Source of the DNA: Dyadobacter luticola
GTDB taxonomy: Bacteria > Bacteroidota > Bacteroidia > Cytophagales > Spirosomataceae
NCBI RefSeq assembly: GCF_005860805.1
Contig: NZ_VCEJ01000004.1
Coordinates: forward strand, 62,001-126,000
Direction: 5' to 3'
Length of the DNA stretch: 64,000 nt
Made by a program: the position numbers and the translations under genes. The notes below the pieces were generated by a model. It worked only from the letters and a program-made list of their open reading frames with translations. It had not been told where the DNA came from and did not search any database. This document shows, piece after piece, positions 46,098 through 54,919 of the stretch (position 1 is its first letter; every line of letters starts with the position of its first letter).

Positions 46098-46334
46098 ATG
46101 TCAGCAATTGCAGAAAGAGTGAAGCAAATTATCGTCGAGAAACTCGGCGTTGAAGAGTCGGAGGTTACGCCGGAAGCAAACTTCCAGAACGACTTGGGAG
46201 CAGACTCTCTAGATACCGTTGAATTGATTATGGAGTTTGAAAAAGAATTCAATCTATCTATTCCTGACGATCAGGCAGAGAACATTGGCACTGTAGGCCA
46301 GGCTGTTGCATATCTGGAAGAAAACGTGAAGTAA
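46098..46334 (+). CDS. acpP: acyl carrier protein
   Basis: 78-residue acidic ACP that carries acyl chains on 4'-phosphopantetheine. Attachment Ser37 within [13 protein letters not shown]. Length and charge are typical. Begins an operon with fabF (45 bp) and rnc, the classic order in Bacteroidota. Confidence 0.98.
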   Translation: MSAIAERVKQIIVEKLGVEESEVTPEANFQNDLGADSLDTVELIMEFEKEFNLSIPDDQAENIGTVGQAVAYLEENVK

Positions 46335-46379
46335 TTCGGTTTTTACACCAGTATCATCTTCTATTTCTGTCCCTATTTT

Positions 46380-47633
46380 ATGAGTTTTAAGAGAGTTGTG
46401 ATTACCGGGATGGGTGCATTAACGCCCATCGGAAATGATGTTTCTACCTTTTGGACAAATTTGGTGGCAGGTGTAAGCGGAGCAGCACCTATCACACATT
46501 TTAATGCTGAAAAATTTCGCACGCGCTTCGCCTGCGAGGTCAAAGGCTTAGACATCAACAACTACATCCCCCGCCAGGAGGCTCGTAAAATGGATCCGTT
46601 CACGCAATACGCTGTTATTGCTGCGGACGAAGCAATGAAAGACGCCGGCTTTGCCGAGGACTCCGTGGATCTCGACAAAGCCGGTGTAATTTGGGGTACC
46701 GGTATCGGCGGTCTCAAAACTTTCGAAGAGGAGGTAAGCAACTTTGCCACAAACGGCAACACACCCCGCTTCAATCCTTTCTTTATCCCCAAAATGATCG
46801 TGGACAGCGCATCAGGCGTTCTCTCGATCCGCTACGGTTTCCGGGGTCCCAACTACATTACAGTTTCTGCCTGCGCATCCGCGACCAATGCTTTGATCGA
46901 TGCATTCAATTATATCAAATTGGGTATGATGAATGTCTGTATCTCAGGCGGTTCGGAAGCTGCGGTTACAATTGCCGGTGTGGGAGGGTTCAATGCATTG
47001 AAAGCACTTTCAGAAAGAAACGATTCGCCTGAAACAGCTTCCCGTCCCTACGATAAAGACCGTGACGGTTTTGTTTTGGGAGAAGGAGGTGCAGCGATCA
47101 TCCTGGAAGAACTGGAACATGCAAAAGCCCGGGGTGCCAAAATTTACGCTGAAATGGTCGGTGCCGGAATGTCGTCAGACGCATACCACATTACAGCTCC
47201 CCATCCTGACGGGCTTGGCGCGCAGATCGTTATGAAAAATGCGGTCGAAAATGCCGGTATCAGGCCGGAAGACATTGACTACATTAATACGCACGGAACA
47301 TCTACGCCAATCGGAGATCCGGGTGAAATCAAAGCGATTGAAAAGTTCTTCGGCGAACATGCTTACGAACTGAACATCAGCTCTACCAAATCCATGACTG
47401 GCCACTTGCTGGGCGGCGCGGGCGCTATCGAGGCCGCGGCCTGCGTGATGGCGATCCGGGATCAGATAGTACCTCCTACGATTAACCATTTTACTGACGA
47501 TCCGGAAATTAATCCGAGATTGAAGCTTACATTTAATAAGGCTGAAAAACGGGAGATAAATTATGCACTGAGCAATACCTTTGGTTTTGGCGGACATAAT
47601 GCATCAGTCATTTTCAAAAAGTATGAAGACTGA
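46380..47633 (+). CDS. fabF: beta-ketoacyl-ACP synthase II
   Basis: 417-residue condensing enzyme of fatty-acid elongation. Catalytic triad Cys165 (SACAS), His305 (NTHGTSTPIGD) and His342 (SMTGHLLGGAGA). Start ATG 46380, 45 bp after acpP. Ends 15 bp before rnc. Confidence 0.97.
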   Translation: MSFKRVVITGMGALTPIGNDVSTFWTNLVAGVSGAAPITHFNAEKFRTRFACEVKGLDINNYIPRQEARKMDPFTQYAVIAADEAMKDAGFAEDSVDLDKAGVIWGTGIGGLKTFEEEVSNFATNGNTPRFNPFFIPKMIVDSASGVLSIRYGFRGPNYITVSACASATNALIDAFNYIKLGMMNVCISGGSEAAVTIAGVGGFNALKALSERNDSPETASRPYDKDRDGFVLGEGGAAIILEELEHAKARGAKIYAEMVGAGMSSDAYHITAPHPDGLGAQIVMKNAVENAGIRPEDIDYINTHGTSTPIGDPGEIKAIEKFFGEHAYELNISSTKSMTGHLLGGAGAIEAAACVMAIRDQIVPPTINHFTDDPEINPRLKLTFNKAEKREINYALSNTFGFGGHNASVIFKKYED

Positions 47634-47648
47634 TAAACTTTTCACCAT

Positions 47649-48395
47649 TTGGCAAAGCGAATCTTAATACCGATACTTTCTCTTTTCAGGACCGGAAGTG
47701 CTGAGGACAAAAAATTCAAAGAGTCGATTGCACATGTGATCGGCGACCGTCCTTCCAATCTTGGGGTATATCAGCTTGCTTTTCGCCATACTTCGGCCTC
47801 CAAAGAGACTGCTATCAAAGGTTTTAGAGAATCCAATGAAAGATTGGAATATCTCGGGGATGCGGTTTTAGGAATGGTGGTGGCCGAATTTCTCTTCACA
47901 AAATATCCCTACAAAGACGAAGGTTTTCTGACCGAAATCCGCTCCCGGATTGTAAATAGAGAGTCTCTCAATCAAATTTCGCGGAAGTTAGGTCTTGATC
48001 ATCTGATCGAGTATGATGGAAACCGACGCGGCATGTCGCCAAGATCTTCCATGTACGGCGACGCGCTTGAAGCATTTGTCGGCGCTATTTATCTTGATAA
48101 AGGTTTCAGGTTCACCCGCACTTTTATCATCAGCAAACTGATCACGCACTACGATCTGGACAGCATTATCCAAAACAATGCCAACTTCAAGAGTCTCATC
48201 ATCGAGTGGGCACAGCGTGAAGGCAAGGAAATCCGCTTCGAGATTCTCGAAGAAAGAGGTACCCGCCATCACCGCGAATTCATTTCTCAGATCCTCGTCA
48301 ACGACGAGCCTTTCGCTACCGGTAACGGTTTTACCAAAAAGAAAGCCGAACAATCCGCTTCCGAGCAAGCCTGCGCTATCCTCGAACTTCGCTAG
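47649..48395 (+). CDS. rnc: ribonuclease III
   Basis: 248-residue dsRNA endonuclease. Signature ESNERLEYLGDAVLG at 61-75 with the metal-binding acidic residues, second acidic cluster GDALEAFVGAIYLD, and a C-terminal dsRNA-binding domain (about 176-247, GFTKKKAEQSASEQACAIL). The start is TTG at 47649; no in-frame ATG exists between the fabF stop and the conserved region, so a rare start is likely. Follows fabF by 15 bp. Confidence 0.94.
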   Translation: MAKRILIPILSLFRTGSAEDKKFKESIAHVIGDRPSNLGVYQLAFRHTSASKETAIKGFRESNERLEYLGDAVLGMVVAEFLFTKYPYKDEGFLTEIRSRIVNRESLNQISRKLGLDHLIEYDGNRRGMSPRSSMYGDALEAFVGAIYLDKGFRFTRTFIISKLITHYDLDSIIQNNANFKSLIIEWAQREGKEIRFEILEERGTRHHREFISQILVNDEPFATGNGFTKKKAEQSASEQACAILELR

Positions 48396-48476
48396 TATTT
48401 ATTGAAAATGCTTCTGTCTGGTACTTTTGGTACTAGTTAAGGTATCATTGTGTCAAAATTTCATTCGAAATATTAT

Positions 48477-48509
48477 AAAAATACGGACATTTTGTCTGTA
48501 TTTTTGTTT
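48477..48509 (+). terminator. AT-rich terminator hairpin after rnc
   Basis: 13-bp stem AAAAATACGGACA / TGTCTGTATTTTT (one G-T pair), loop of 3, then T-rich. It lies 81 bp beyond the rnc stop. Confidence 0.55.
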
Positions 48510-48638
48510 GAATTTCAAATTTCAAGACTTTTTGTCAGTTCAATCTTCCTTTTTGTAGCTGGGAACAAATGTTGTTGATTACCTCACGAACCGCAACGGT
48601 TAAAACTCTAAATCAAAAACATTAAAACTGATAAAACA

Positions 48639-49070
48639 ATGAGCACGTTAGTCAAAACACATTTCGCAGGTCCATCTTATTTGAACGGATTTTTTGGTAA
48701 AGAACTTTTCAACGAATACAACACACCTGCTTTTTCAGGAAGTGTACCAGCTGTGAATGTTATTGAAAACCAGGAAGGTTTCCGCATTGAAGTGGCTGCA
48801 CCAGGCCTTCAAAAAGGCGATTTTAAATTGAACCTGGAAAAAAACCAGCTGACCATTTCTGCACAAAAAGAAGTGAAAGAAGAAGAAAGCAACGAGAAGT
48901 ACACCCGCAGGGAATTCAAGTACAACTCTTTCCAACGCACTTTCACTTTGCCTAACACCGTGGATGGCGATAAAATTGAAGCTACTTACAACGAAGGCGT
49001 TTTGAGTATTGCACTTCCGAAACGTGAAGAGGCGAAAGAAAAACCAGCCCGTTTGATTGAGATTGCTTAA
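48639..49070 (+). CDS. Hsp20/alpha-crystallin small heat-shock protein
   Basis: 143-residue ATP-independent chaperone. The alpha-crystallin domain spans about 35-135 (VNVIENQEGFRIEVAAPGL, LTISAQKEVKEEE, RREFKYNSFQRTFTLP, GVLSIALPKREE). Monocistronic, with a 243-bp upstream gap and its own terminator. Stress control is expected but no CIRCE operator was seen. Confidence 0.93.
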   Translation: MSTLVKTHFAGPSYLNGFFGKELFNEYNTPAFSGSVPAVNVIENQEGFRIEVAAPGLQKGDFKLNLEKNQLTISAQKEVKEEESNEKYTRREFKYNSFQRTFTLPNTVDGDKIEATYNEGVLSIALPKREEAKEKPARLIEIA

Positions 49071-49085
49071 TCATCCGGATCCTAT

Positions 49086-49120
49086 AAAGGGCGTTATTCA
49101 AAAGAATAGCGCCCTTTTTT
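49086..49120 (+). terminator. strong terminator after hsp20
   Basis: 14-bp stem AAAGGGCGTTATTC / GAATAGCGCCCTTT (one G-T pair), loop AAAA, then T6. Confidence 0.9.
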
Positions 49121-49185
49121 ATGAGGCCATTCATGTAAATCCCAATTTCGATTGGCAGGATATTTTAGTAAATTGGTAAATGAAA

Positions 49186-49193
49186 TACCTTTG
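49186..49193 (+). promoter_or_regulatory. predicted -7 box for the DegP-type protease
   Basis: TACCTTTG, full match to TAnnTTTG, with TTT 20 bp upstream at the -33 position. The leader to the ATG would be about 80 nt. Confidence 0.4.
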
Positions 49194-49281
49194 TTAAAAT
49201 ATGTTAAATGAGCCTGCTACGGGAATAACTTACTATTGGCTTTGCGTTATTTGTTCACCAAAAAAATAAAAACCCCAACAT

Positions 49282-50820
49282 ATGTCTATGAAAACGAATT
49301 GGAAAGGTTTAGTGTTGGTTGGGTTGATTTCCAGTGCATCAACTCTTGCCGGCTTTAAGCTGTTAAGTCCAGATAATGGTAAAGATGTAATTTTCAAGGA
49401 AGCCGGCCGTGAGCCTATCGCGCGCTTCACTTCCACAGGTTCGCCGGTAGGGGCGCCTGGCGATTTCGTATATGCTGCGGAGGCTACTACGCCTACCGTG
49501 GTGCACATTAAGTCTACTATCACACGCCAGCCTTCGCGCAGCCAGCAGCAGATTCCGGATATTTTCAGGGATTTTTTTGGTGATGATTTCGGCGGCGGAT
49601 CACGCGGGCCACAATCTCAGGAAGCCGCTGGTTCGGGCGTAATTATTTCCAACGACGGCTATATTGTTACCAACAACCACGTGGTAGAAGGTGCGCAGGA
49701 ATTGGAAGTTACTTTACATAACAAAGGCAAGTTCAGGGCGAAAGTGATTGGTACTGACCCTTCTACGGACATTGCTGTTATCAAAATCGAGGCAAAGGAT
49801 CTTCCGGCAGTTGTACTGGGAAATTCTGATGCTGTAAAAGTGGGAGAATGGGTAGTAGCGGTTGGTAACCCTTTCAACCTGGAATCCACAGTAACTGCGG
49901 GTATTGTGAGCGCAAAAGGCCGCGGTCTTGGAATTATTGGTCAAAACAGCCGTCGTAATGGTGTTACACCTGCTTCTATGGCGGCCGGTGATTCTCCTCT
50001 TGAATCTTTTATCCAAACTGACGCGGTGGTAAACCCTGGAAACAGTGGTGGTGCGCTGGTTAATTTGAAAGGTGAGCTGATCGGTATCAATACGGCCATC
50101 GCAAGTCCGACAGGTAGCTTTGCTGGTTATGCATTTGCAGTTCCTTCGAGCATTGTGAAAAAAGTATCAAGTGACCTGATCAAATTCGGTAATGTGCAGC
50201 GTGGTTACCTGGGTATCCAGCTGGATGATCTGGACAGTAGAAAAGCCGAAGAATATGGCGTAAAAGTAAATGATGGCGTATATGTGCGTGAATTCACTGA
50301 AAACAGCGCTGCCAAAGCTGGTGGTGTTGCAAAAGGTGATGTGATCGTAAAAGTAGACGGCATGGATATTCACTCAGTTCCGGAATTGCAGCAGTCTATC
50401 GGCTTGCACAAGCCTGGCGATAAAGTGAACCTGACGGTCAACCGTGAAGGAAAAGAAAAAGACCTGAGCATTACATTGCGCAATCGTACCGGCGGTTCGG
50501 ACATTCTGAAACGTGACGAAACTGCGGCGATCATGAATGCTTTGGGTGCACAATTCGGTAACCTGAGCGATACGGAAAAACAACGTTTGTCACGTTATAA
50601 AATCGATGGCGGCGTTAAAGTTTTGTCTATCGAAGGTGGCAAATTCGGCCGCTCACAAGTAGAGGAAGGCTTTATCATTACCAAAGTAAATGGCAAAGCT
50701 GTCAAAACGGTGAAGGATTTCGAAGCCGCGATCGCCGGAAAAGAAGAATCTATGGTGCAGTTTGAAGGACTTTATCCTGACGCGCCTTATGATGTTTATT
50801 CATTCGGTTTCAGGTTGTAA
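49282..50820 (+). CDS. DegP/HtrA-type periplasmic serine protease
   Basis: 512-residue envelope protease/chaperone. N-terminal signal or anchor segment (LVLVGLISSASTLAGF), trypsin-like domain with catalytic His133 (TNNHVVEG), Asp163 (TDIAVIK) and Ser255 (NPGNSGGALVN), then two PDZ domains (about 310-400 and 410-505). It degrades misfolded envelope proteins. Next to hsp20, giving a small protein-quality-control cluster, though each has its own terminator. Confidence 0.95.
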   Translation: MSMKTNWKGLVLVGLISSASTLAGFKLLSPDNGKDVIFKEAGREPIARFTSTGSPVGAPGDFVYAAEATTPTVVHIKSTITRQPSRSQQQIPDIFRDFFGDDFGGGSRGPQSQEAAGSGVIISNDGYIVTNNHVVEGAQELEVTLHNKGKFRAKVIGTDPSTDIAVIKIEAKDLPAVVLGNSDAVKVGEWVVAVGNPFNLESTVTAGIVSAKGRGLGIIGQNSRRNGVTPASMAAGDSPLESFIQTDAVVNPGNSGGALVNLKGELIGINTAIASPTGSFAGYAFAVPSSIVKKVSSDLIKFGNVQRGYLGIQLDDLDSRKAEEYGVKVNDGVYVREFTENSAAKAGGVAKGDVIVKVDGMDIHSVPELQQSIGLHKPGDKVNLTVNREGKEKDLSITLRNRTGGSDILKRDETAAIMNALGAQFGNLSDTEKQRLSRYKIDGGVKVLSIEGGKFGRSQVEEGFIITKVNGKAVKTVKDFEAAIAGKEESMVQFEGLYPDAPYDVYSFGFRL

Positions 50821-50840
50821 AATCTGAGATAGCATTTAAA

Positions 50841-50886
50841 TAAATAGGGCTCCGATGTTTGCATCGGAGCCCTATTTATTTTTCTA
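50841..50886. terminator. bidirectional terminator between the degP-like and rluB-like genes
   Basis: 17-bp perfect stem (TAAATAGGGCTCCGATG and its complement, 50841-50857 and 50862-50878) with TTTG loop and T-rich flanks on both sides. Serves both convergent genes. Confidence 0.92.
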
Positions 50887-50896
50887 TTTACCTAAA

Positions 50897-52540
50897 TCAA
50901 AGCAAGAATTTCAACTTAATCACCTCTTTCTCACTCAAAAAGCGCCACTTGCCGCGTGGTAAATCTTTTTTATTCAAACCTGCGAAAACAGTACGGTCCA
51001 GCTTCTGAACTTCGTAGCCTAAATGTTCGAACATCCGGCGTACGATGCGGTTGCGGCCGCTGTGGATTTCCAGACCAACAACCATCGCGTCGGGTGTGAC
51101 GATGCCGACTTCATCAGGGCGGATAAAACCGTCTTCCAGTGCTACGCCAGCTTGCAGTAACTCAAAATCCTCTGTCGTAATCGGTTTGTCCAGTTCGGCC
51201 TGGTAGATTTTTTTGATCCCGCCCGACGGGTGCGTCAGCTTTTCAGCCAGTTCGCCATCATTGGTCAGGAGCAAAAGTCCGGTAGTATTTCTGTCAAGAC
51301 GGCCCACAGGATAAACTCTCTCTGAACAAGCGCCAGCGATCAGATCCAAAACCGTTTTACGTTCTTCAGGATCGTCGGTGGTGGTAATGTAATCCTTTGG
51401 TTTGTTGATCAGGATATACACCATTTTCTCCCGGTTCAAAGCTTTCTTGCCATATTTCACTACGTCAGTCGGCTTAACCTTGTAGCCCATTTCAGTAATG
51501 GTTTTGCCATTTACAGAAATCTGGCCGGAAGAAATCAGTTCGTCGGCTTCACGGCGGGAGCAGATCCCCGCATTAGCAATGTACCGGTTAAGACGGATCT
51601 CGTCGCTTTCTTCTTTATTTTTCGGAGCACCTTTTTTCTCATAATCTGCGAGATTATATCTCGGCGCACTTTCAAATCTGCCCACCCTGCGGTCTAATCC
51701 GCTACGGTTTCCAGTTGCATCTTCCTCGTTTCTCGGCGCACGTTCTCTGCCCCCTGGCTCATCAGAATCCGCTATCTCATCTTTTTTTTTAAAAGCAGGC
51801 TTATCCCCGAAAGGTCTTCTCGACCCCAGCCTAACATTTTCTCTCGGCTTAAATTCTCTCGAATCGCCGCCTTTTTCAAAACGTGGTCTTTCAGGTCTGT
51901 CGCCAAATGATCTTCCTTCGCCTTGTCCCCGATCTTCACGTGGTTTAAATTCCCGCGAATCACCGCCTTTATCAAACCGAGATCTTTCCGGTCTGTCACC
52001 AAATGTTCTTCCTTCACCTGACCGACGGTCTTCGCGTGGTTTGAACTCTCTAGAATCGCCGCCTTTTTCAAAACGCGGTCTTTCAGGACGGTCGCCGAAT
52101 GTTCTTCCTTCGTCCTGTCTGCGATCTTCGCGCGGCTTGAATTCCCTCGATTTGGATTCTTCGCGTGGCTTGAATTCTCTTGATCCAAATTCTTCACGCG
52201 GCTTGAATGTCTTAGCGTATCGGTCCGGCGTGCTTCTTCCCGAGTCTCTGCGGTCATCGCCGCCGCGGGAATCGCCTTCGCGTTTGAAAGGACGTGACGG
52301 ACCGCGATCCGGTCTGTCTGATCCGAACTTGCGGAATTCAGGTTTGTCAAACCTGGGTCTTTCGTTTTTGGGTTTTTCGTGATCGAAGCTCGGGCGGGAT
52401 TTCGGCGCCTTGTTGTCGGTTTGCCCGGTCACTCTCAGGCTGGACTTTTTGATGCTGGGTTTGCTGAAACGACTTTCTACTGCTGGTTTCGCTTTTTTGA
52501 AGGGGCTGCCGCCGCCGCCGGGAGTTGTTCTTTTTCTCAT
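50897..52540 (-). CDS. 23S rRNA pseudouridine synthase, RluB-type, with long repetitive N-terminal tail
   Basis: 547-residue protein. The C-terminal 240 residues hold an S4 RNA-binding domain (IRLNRYIANAGICSRREADELI) and the RsuA/RluB/E/F catalytic domain with GRLDRNTTGLLLL (catalytic Asp). The first ~300 residues are a very basic, Arg/Glu/Asp/Gly-rich low-complexity tail with four imperfect 32-residue repeats (REFKPREDRR..EGRTFGDRPER.RF.KGGDS). Such tails are common on Bacteroidota RluB proteins and probably add rRNA contacts or phase-separation ability (inference). Leader is about 145 nt from a TATCTTTG box. Confidence 0.9.
   Translation of the reverse strand: MRKRTTPGGGGSPFKKAKPAVESRFSKPSIKKSSLRVTGQTDNKAPKSRPSFDHEKPKNERPRFDKPEFRKFGSDRPDRGPSRPFKREGDSRGGDDRRDSGRSTPDRYAKTFKPREEFGSREFKPREESKSREFKPREDRRQDEGRTFGDRPERPRFEKGGDSREFKPREDRRSGEGRTFGDRPERSRFDKGGDSREFKPREDRGQGEGRSFGDRPERPRFEKGGDSREFKPRENVRLGSRRPFGDKPAFKKKDEIADSDEPGGRERAPRNEEDATGNRSGLDRRVGRFESAPRYNLADYEKKGAPKNKEESDEIRLNRYIANAGICSRREADELISSGQISVNGKTITEMGYKVKPTDVVKYGKKALNREKMVYILINKPKDYITTTDDPEERKTVLDLIAGACSERVYPVGRLDRNTTGLLLLTNDGELAEKLTHPSGGIKKIYQAELDKPITTEDFELLQAGVALEDGFIRPDEVGIVTPDAMVVGLEIHSGRNRIVRRMFEHLGYEVQKLDRTVFAGLNKKDLPRGKWRFLSEKEVIKLKFLL
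51780..52200 (-). repeat. tandem 96-bp coding repeats in the rluB-like tail
   Basis: Four imperfect copies of a 32-codon unit (96 bp each, from about 52150 down to 51780), preceded by two shorter REFKPREE copies. Divergence between copies is mostly at third positions and a few codons. This is coding repeat DNA, not an array of RNA elements. Confidence 0.85.
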
Positions 52541-52690
52541 AGGAATGCAGTATCACTACTGGATTTAATTTCCTCTTACAATTTTGTGTAACTGATAGTG
52601 ATTTAATGTAGCTGATTATTGGAATGCCACTAAAATCCCCTATCTAACGTATCTGATGATCAGAGTACTTGTGTTGAATATTAAAGGGCG

Positions 52691-52698
52691 CAAAGATA
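52691..52698 (-). promoter_or_regulatory. predicted -7 box for the rluB-like gene
   Basis: Minus-strand TATCTTTG, full match, about 150 bp upstream of the ATG at 52540. The 150-bp leader (52541-52690) shows no riboswitch I recognise. Confidence 0.45.
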
Positions 52699-52828
52699 CG
52701 CTTTTTTCGGGGTAAAATTTTTTGTTTCGTTTTATGTCAAAAGTGATAACCGAACGTTTATAAATACTATTGTAGAATGGCCGTTTTTAGGCTGTTTTGC
52801 GAGAATACCTTCACCTAATCCTTTAAAT

Positions 52829-54778
52829 ATGTCGTCTGAAGTACAGGTCCAGCCACTGTGGAAGCCCGGTAGAGCATTACTGGAACAATCCAATCTCAAA
52901 AAATTCATGGACTGGCTGTTCGTCAAAAAAGGCCTTTATTTCCGTTCATACGAAGATTTATGGGAATGGTCGGTGACAGATCTCGAAGATTTCTGGGAAA
53001 GTCTCTGGCATTATTTCAACATTAAATCCCACGATTTATACCTCGAAGTTTTACAAAGACCACAAAGCGGCCTGATCGGTACTAAATGGTTTACACGCGC
53101 TAAACTGAACTACGCGGAGCACATTTTCAGGAATAAAACCAAAGACCGGCCAGCTATTATTTTCCAAAACGAAAAATCGGAGCCCAAAGAAATTTCCTGG
53201 GAAACATTAGAAGAGGAAGTAGCTGCAATTGCAACCTGGCTCAAACAGCGCGGTATCAAGCCTGGCGACCGGGTAGCGGCAGTTTTGCCCAACATTCCGC
53301 AGGCTGTCACGGCTTTTCTGGCGACTAATGCAGTCGGCGCGATCTGGTCATCCTGTTCTCCTGATTTTGGCAAAAGAGCGATTTTAGAGCGTTTTGAGCA
53401 GATCGAGCCTAAAGTACTTTTTGTTGTGGACGGCTACACCTACAATGGTAAAACTTACGACATCACTTCATTTGCGCAAGAGTTATCCTACGCATTGCCT
53501 TCGGTGAAAGACACCGTTTTAATCAATAATATTTTCTCTGAAAACCGGCCCGAGCGGCTCACTTCCTGGGAAGATATCCTGCACATTCAAAACTTCGGGC
53601 TTGATTTTGAGCCAGTTGCATTCGATCACCCGATCTGGATATTATATTCTTCTGGAACAACCGCCCAGCCCAAAGCCATCACGCACGGCGTAGGCGGCTG
53701 TCTGATCGAGCACATGAAAGCATTGATGCTGCACCAGAATGTCAAGCCCGGCGACCGCTATTTTTGGTATTCGACCACCGGCTGGATGATGTGGAATTAT
53801 GCATTGGGCTCAATGCTTTGCGGCGCTACCCTGGTGCTTTACGACGGCGCCCCGGCTTTTCCTTCCTCGCAAGTTTTATGGACTTTGGCGGAAAAGGCCA
53901 AAATCACGCATTTTGGCAGCGGCGCTGCTTATTTTATTGCCTCCATGAAAAGCGGCGTCAGCATTACCACCGAGCGGCTTTCACATTTGGAAACGTTGGG
54001 ATCTACGGGTTCACCTTTGCCCGCAGAGGTTTATGAGTGGATTTACAAACAAGTCAAAAAAGACGTTTGGCTGATTTCACTAAGTGGCGGCACCGATGTT
54101 TGCAGCGCTTTCGTGGGCGGATGTCCCTTACTTCCGGTTTATGCCGGAGAAATTCAATGTCGGATGCTGGGCTGCAAAATCGAAGCATTTGATGCAAATG
54201 GTAAGCCCGTTTTAAATGAAATGGGTGAAATGGTCATTACCCAGCCGATGCCTTCGATGCCCGTTTTTTTCTGGAATGATGAAAATGACGAAAGATACCT
54301 CAGCAGCTATTTCGAAACCTACCCGAACATTTGGCGGCACGGCGACTGGATCAAGGTAACTACCAGAAAATCAGTGATCATCTACGGCCGCTCCGATGCA
54401 ACATTGAACCGCGGCGGCGTGCGGATTGGGACAGCGGAAATTTACCGCGCGGTAGAAAGTATTCCGGATGTAAAAGACAGTCTTGCAGTTTATCTTGATA
54501 AAACCAGCGGCGAGGGTACCATTTCGCTTTTTGTGGTTTTGGGAAAAGATAAAATCCTGACAGACGAGCTGAAAAAGCACATTAAGGATGTTTTGCGGAC
54601 AGAATACAGCCCGCGGCACGTCCCCGATACCATCGAGCAGGTAAATGACATTCCTTATACAATCAACGGGAAAAAAATGGAGGCGCCGATGAAACGGATC
54701 CTGATGGGCGAAGATCCGGCGAACTGCGTGAACCCAGATACAATGCGTAACCCGGAATCTTTGAAGGCATTTGTTTGA
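52829..54778 (+). CDS. acetoacetate-CoA ligase (acetoacetyl-CoA synthetase)
   Basis: 649-residue adenylate-forming enzyme: acetoacetate plus ATP and CoA gives acetoacetyl-CoA. AMP-binding P-loop-like YSSGTTAQPKAITHG, YSTTGWMMWNYALGS, SGGTDVCSAFVGG and the late GRSDATLNRGGVRIG (A8), with catalytic Lys in the final NGKKMEAP. The N-terminal ACAS_N-type region (about 40-95, FWESLWHYFNI) is present. It is used in ketone-body or polyhydroxybutyrate and leucine-degradation metabolism. No partner gene adjacent. Confidence 0.94.
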   Translation: MSSEVQVQPLWKPGRALLEQSNLKKFMDWLFVKKGLYFRSYEDLWEWSVTDLEDFWESLWHYFNIKSHDLYLEVLQRPQSGLIGTKWFTRAKLNYAEHIFRNKTKDRPAIIFQNEKSEPKEISWETLEEEVAAIATWLKQRGIKPGDRVAAVLPNIPQAVTAFLATNAVGAIWSSCSPDFGKRAILERFEQIEPKVLFVVDGYTYNGKTYDITSFAQELSYALPSVKDTVLINNIFSENRPERLTSWEDILHIQNFGLDFEPVAFDHPIWILYSSGTTAQPKAITHGVGGCLIEHMKALMLHQNVKPGDRYFWYSTTGWMMWNYALGSMLCGATLVLYDGAPAFPSSQVLWTLAEKAKITHFGSGAAYFIASMKSGVSITTERLSHLETLGSTGSPLPAEVYEWIYKQVKKDVWLISLSGGTDVCSAFVGGCPLLPVYAGEIQCRMLGCKIEAFDANGKPVLNEMGEMVITQPMPSMPVFFWNDENDERYLSSYFETYPNIWRHGDWIKVTTRKSVIIYGRSDATLNRGGVRIGTAEIYRAVESIPDVKDSLAVYLDKTSGEGTISLFVVLGKDKILTDELKKHIKDVLRTEYSPRHVPDTIEQVNDIPYTINGKKMEAPMKRILMGEDPANCVNPDTMRNPESLKAFV

Positions 54779-54919
54779 AAACCGGCTCGATTTAAAGTGA
54801 CTTTTCAGGTAGGAATCAATCGCCTGTGCCACTTGCATTAGGCAATCAAAATCGTTTACTTCACGTTAGAGAAACATGCCCGACCGGCAGGTTTACTAAG
54901 TCCTTTAAAACTGACCAGT

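Noticed and set aside
51780-52200. Repeated units that could be taken for a CRISPR or tandem RNA array
   Set aside because: Units are in one reading frame, 96 bp each, without spacers of unrelated sequence, and encode the RluB tail.
51772-52382. Long antisense frames over the rluB repeats
   Set aside because: They arise from repeat composition in the other frames and show low-complexity sequence without domains.
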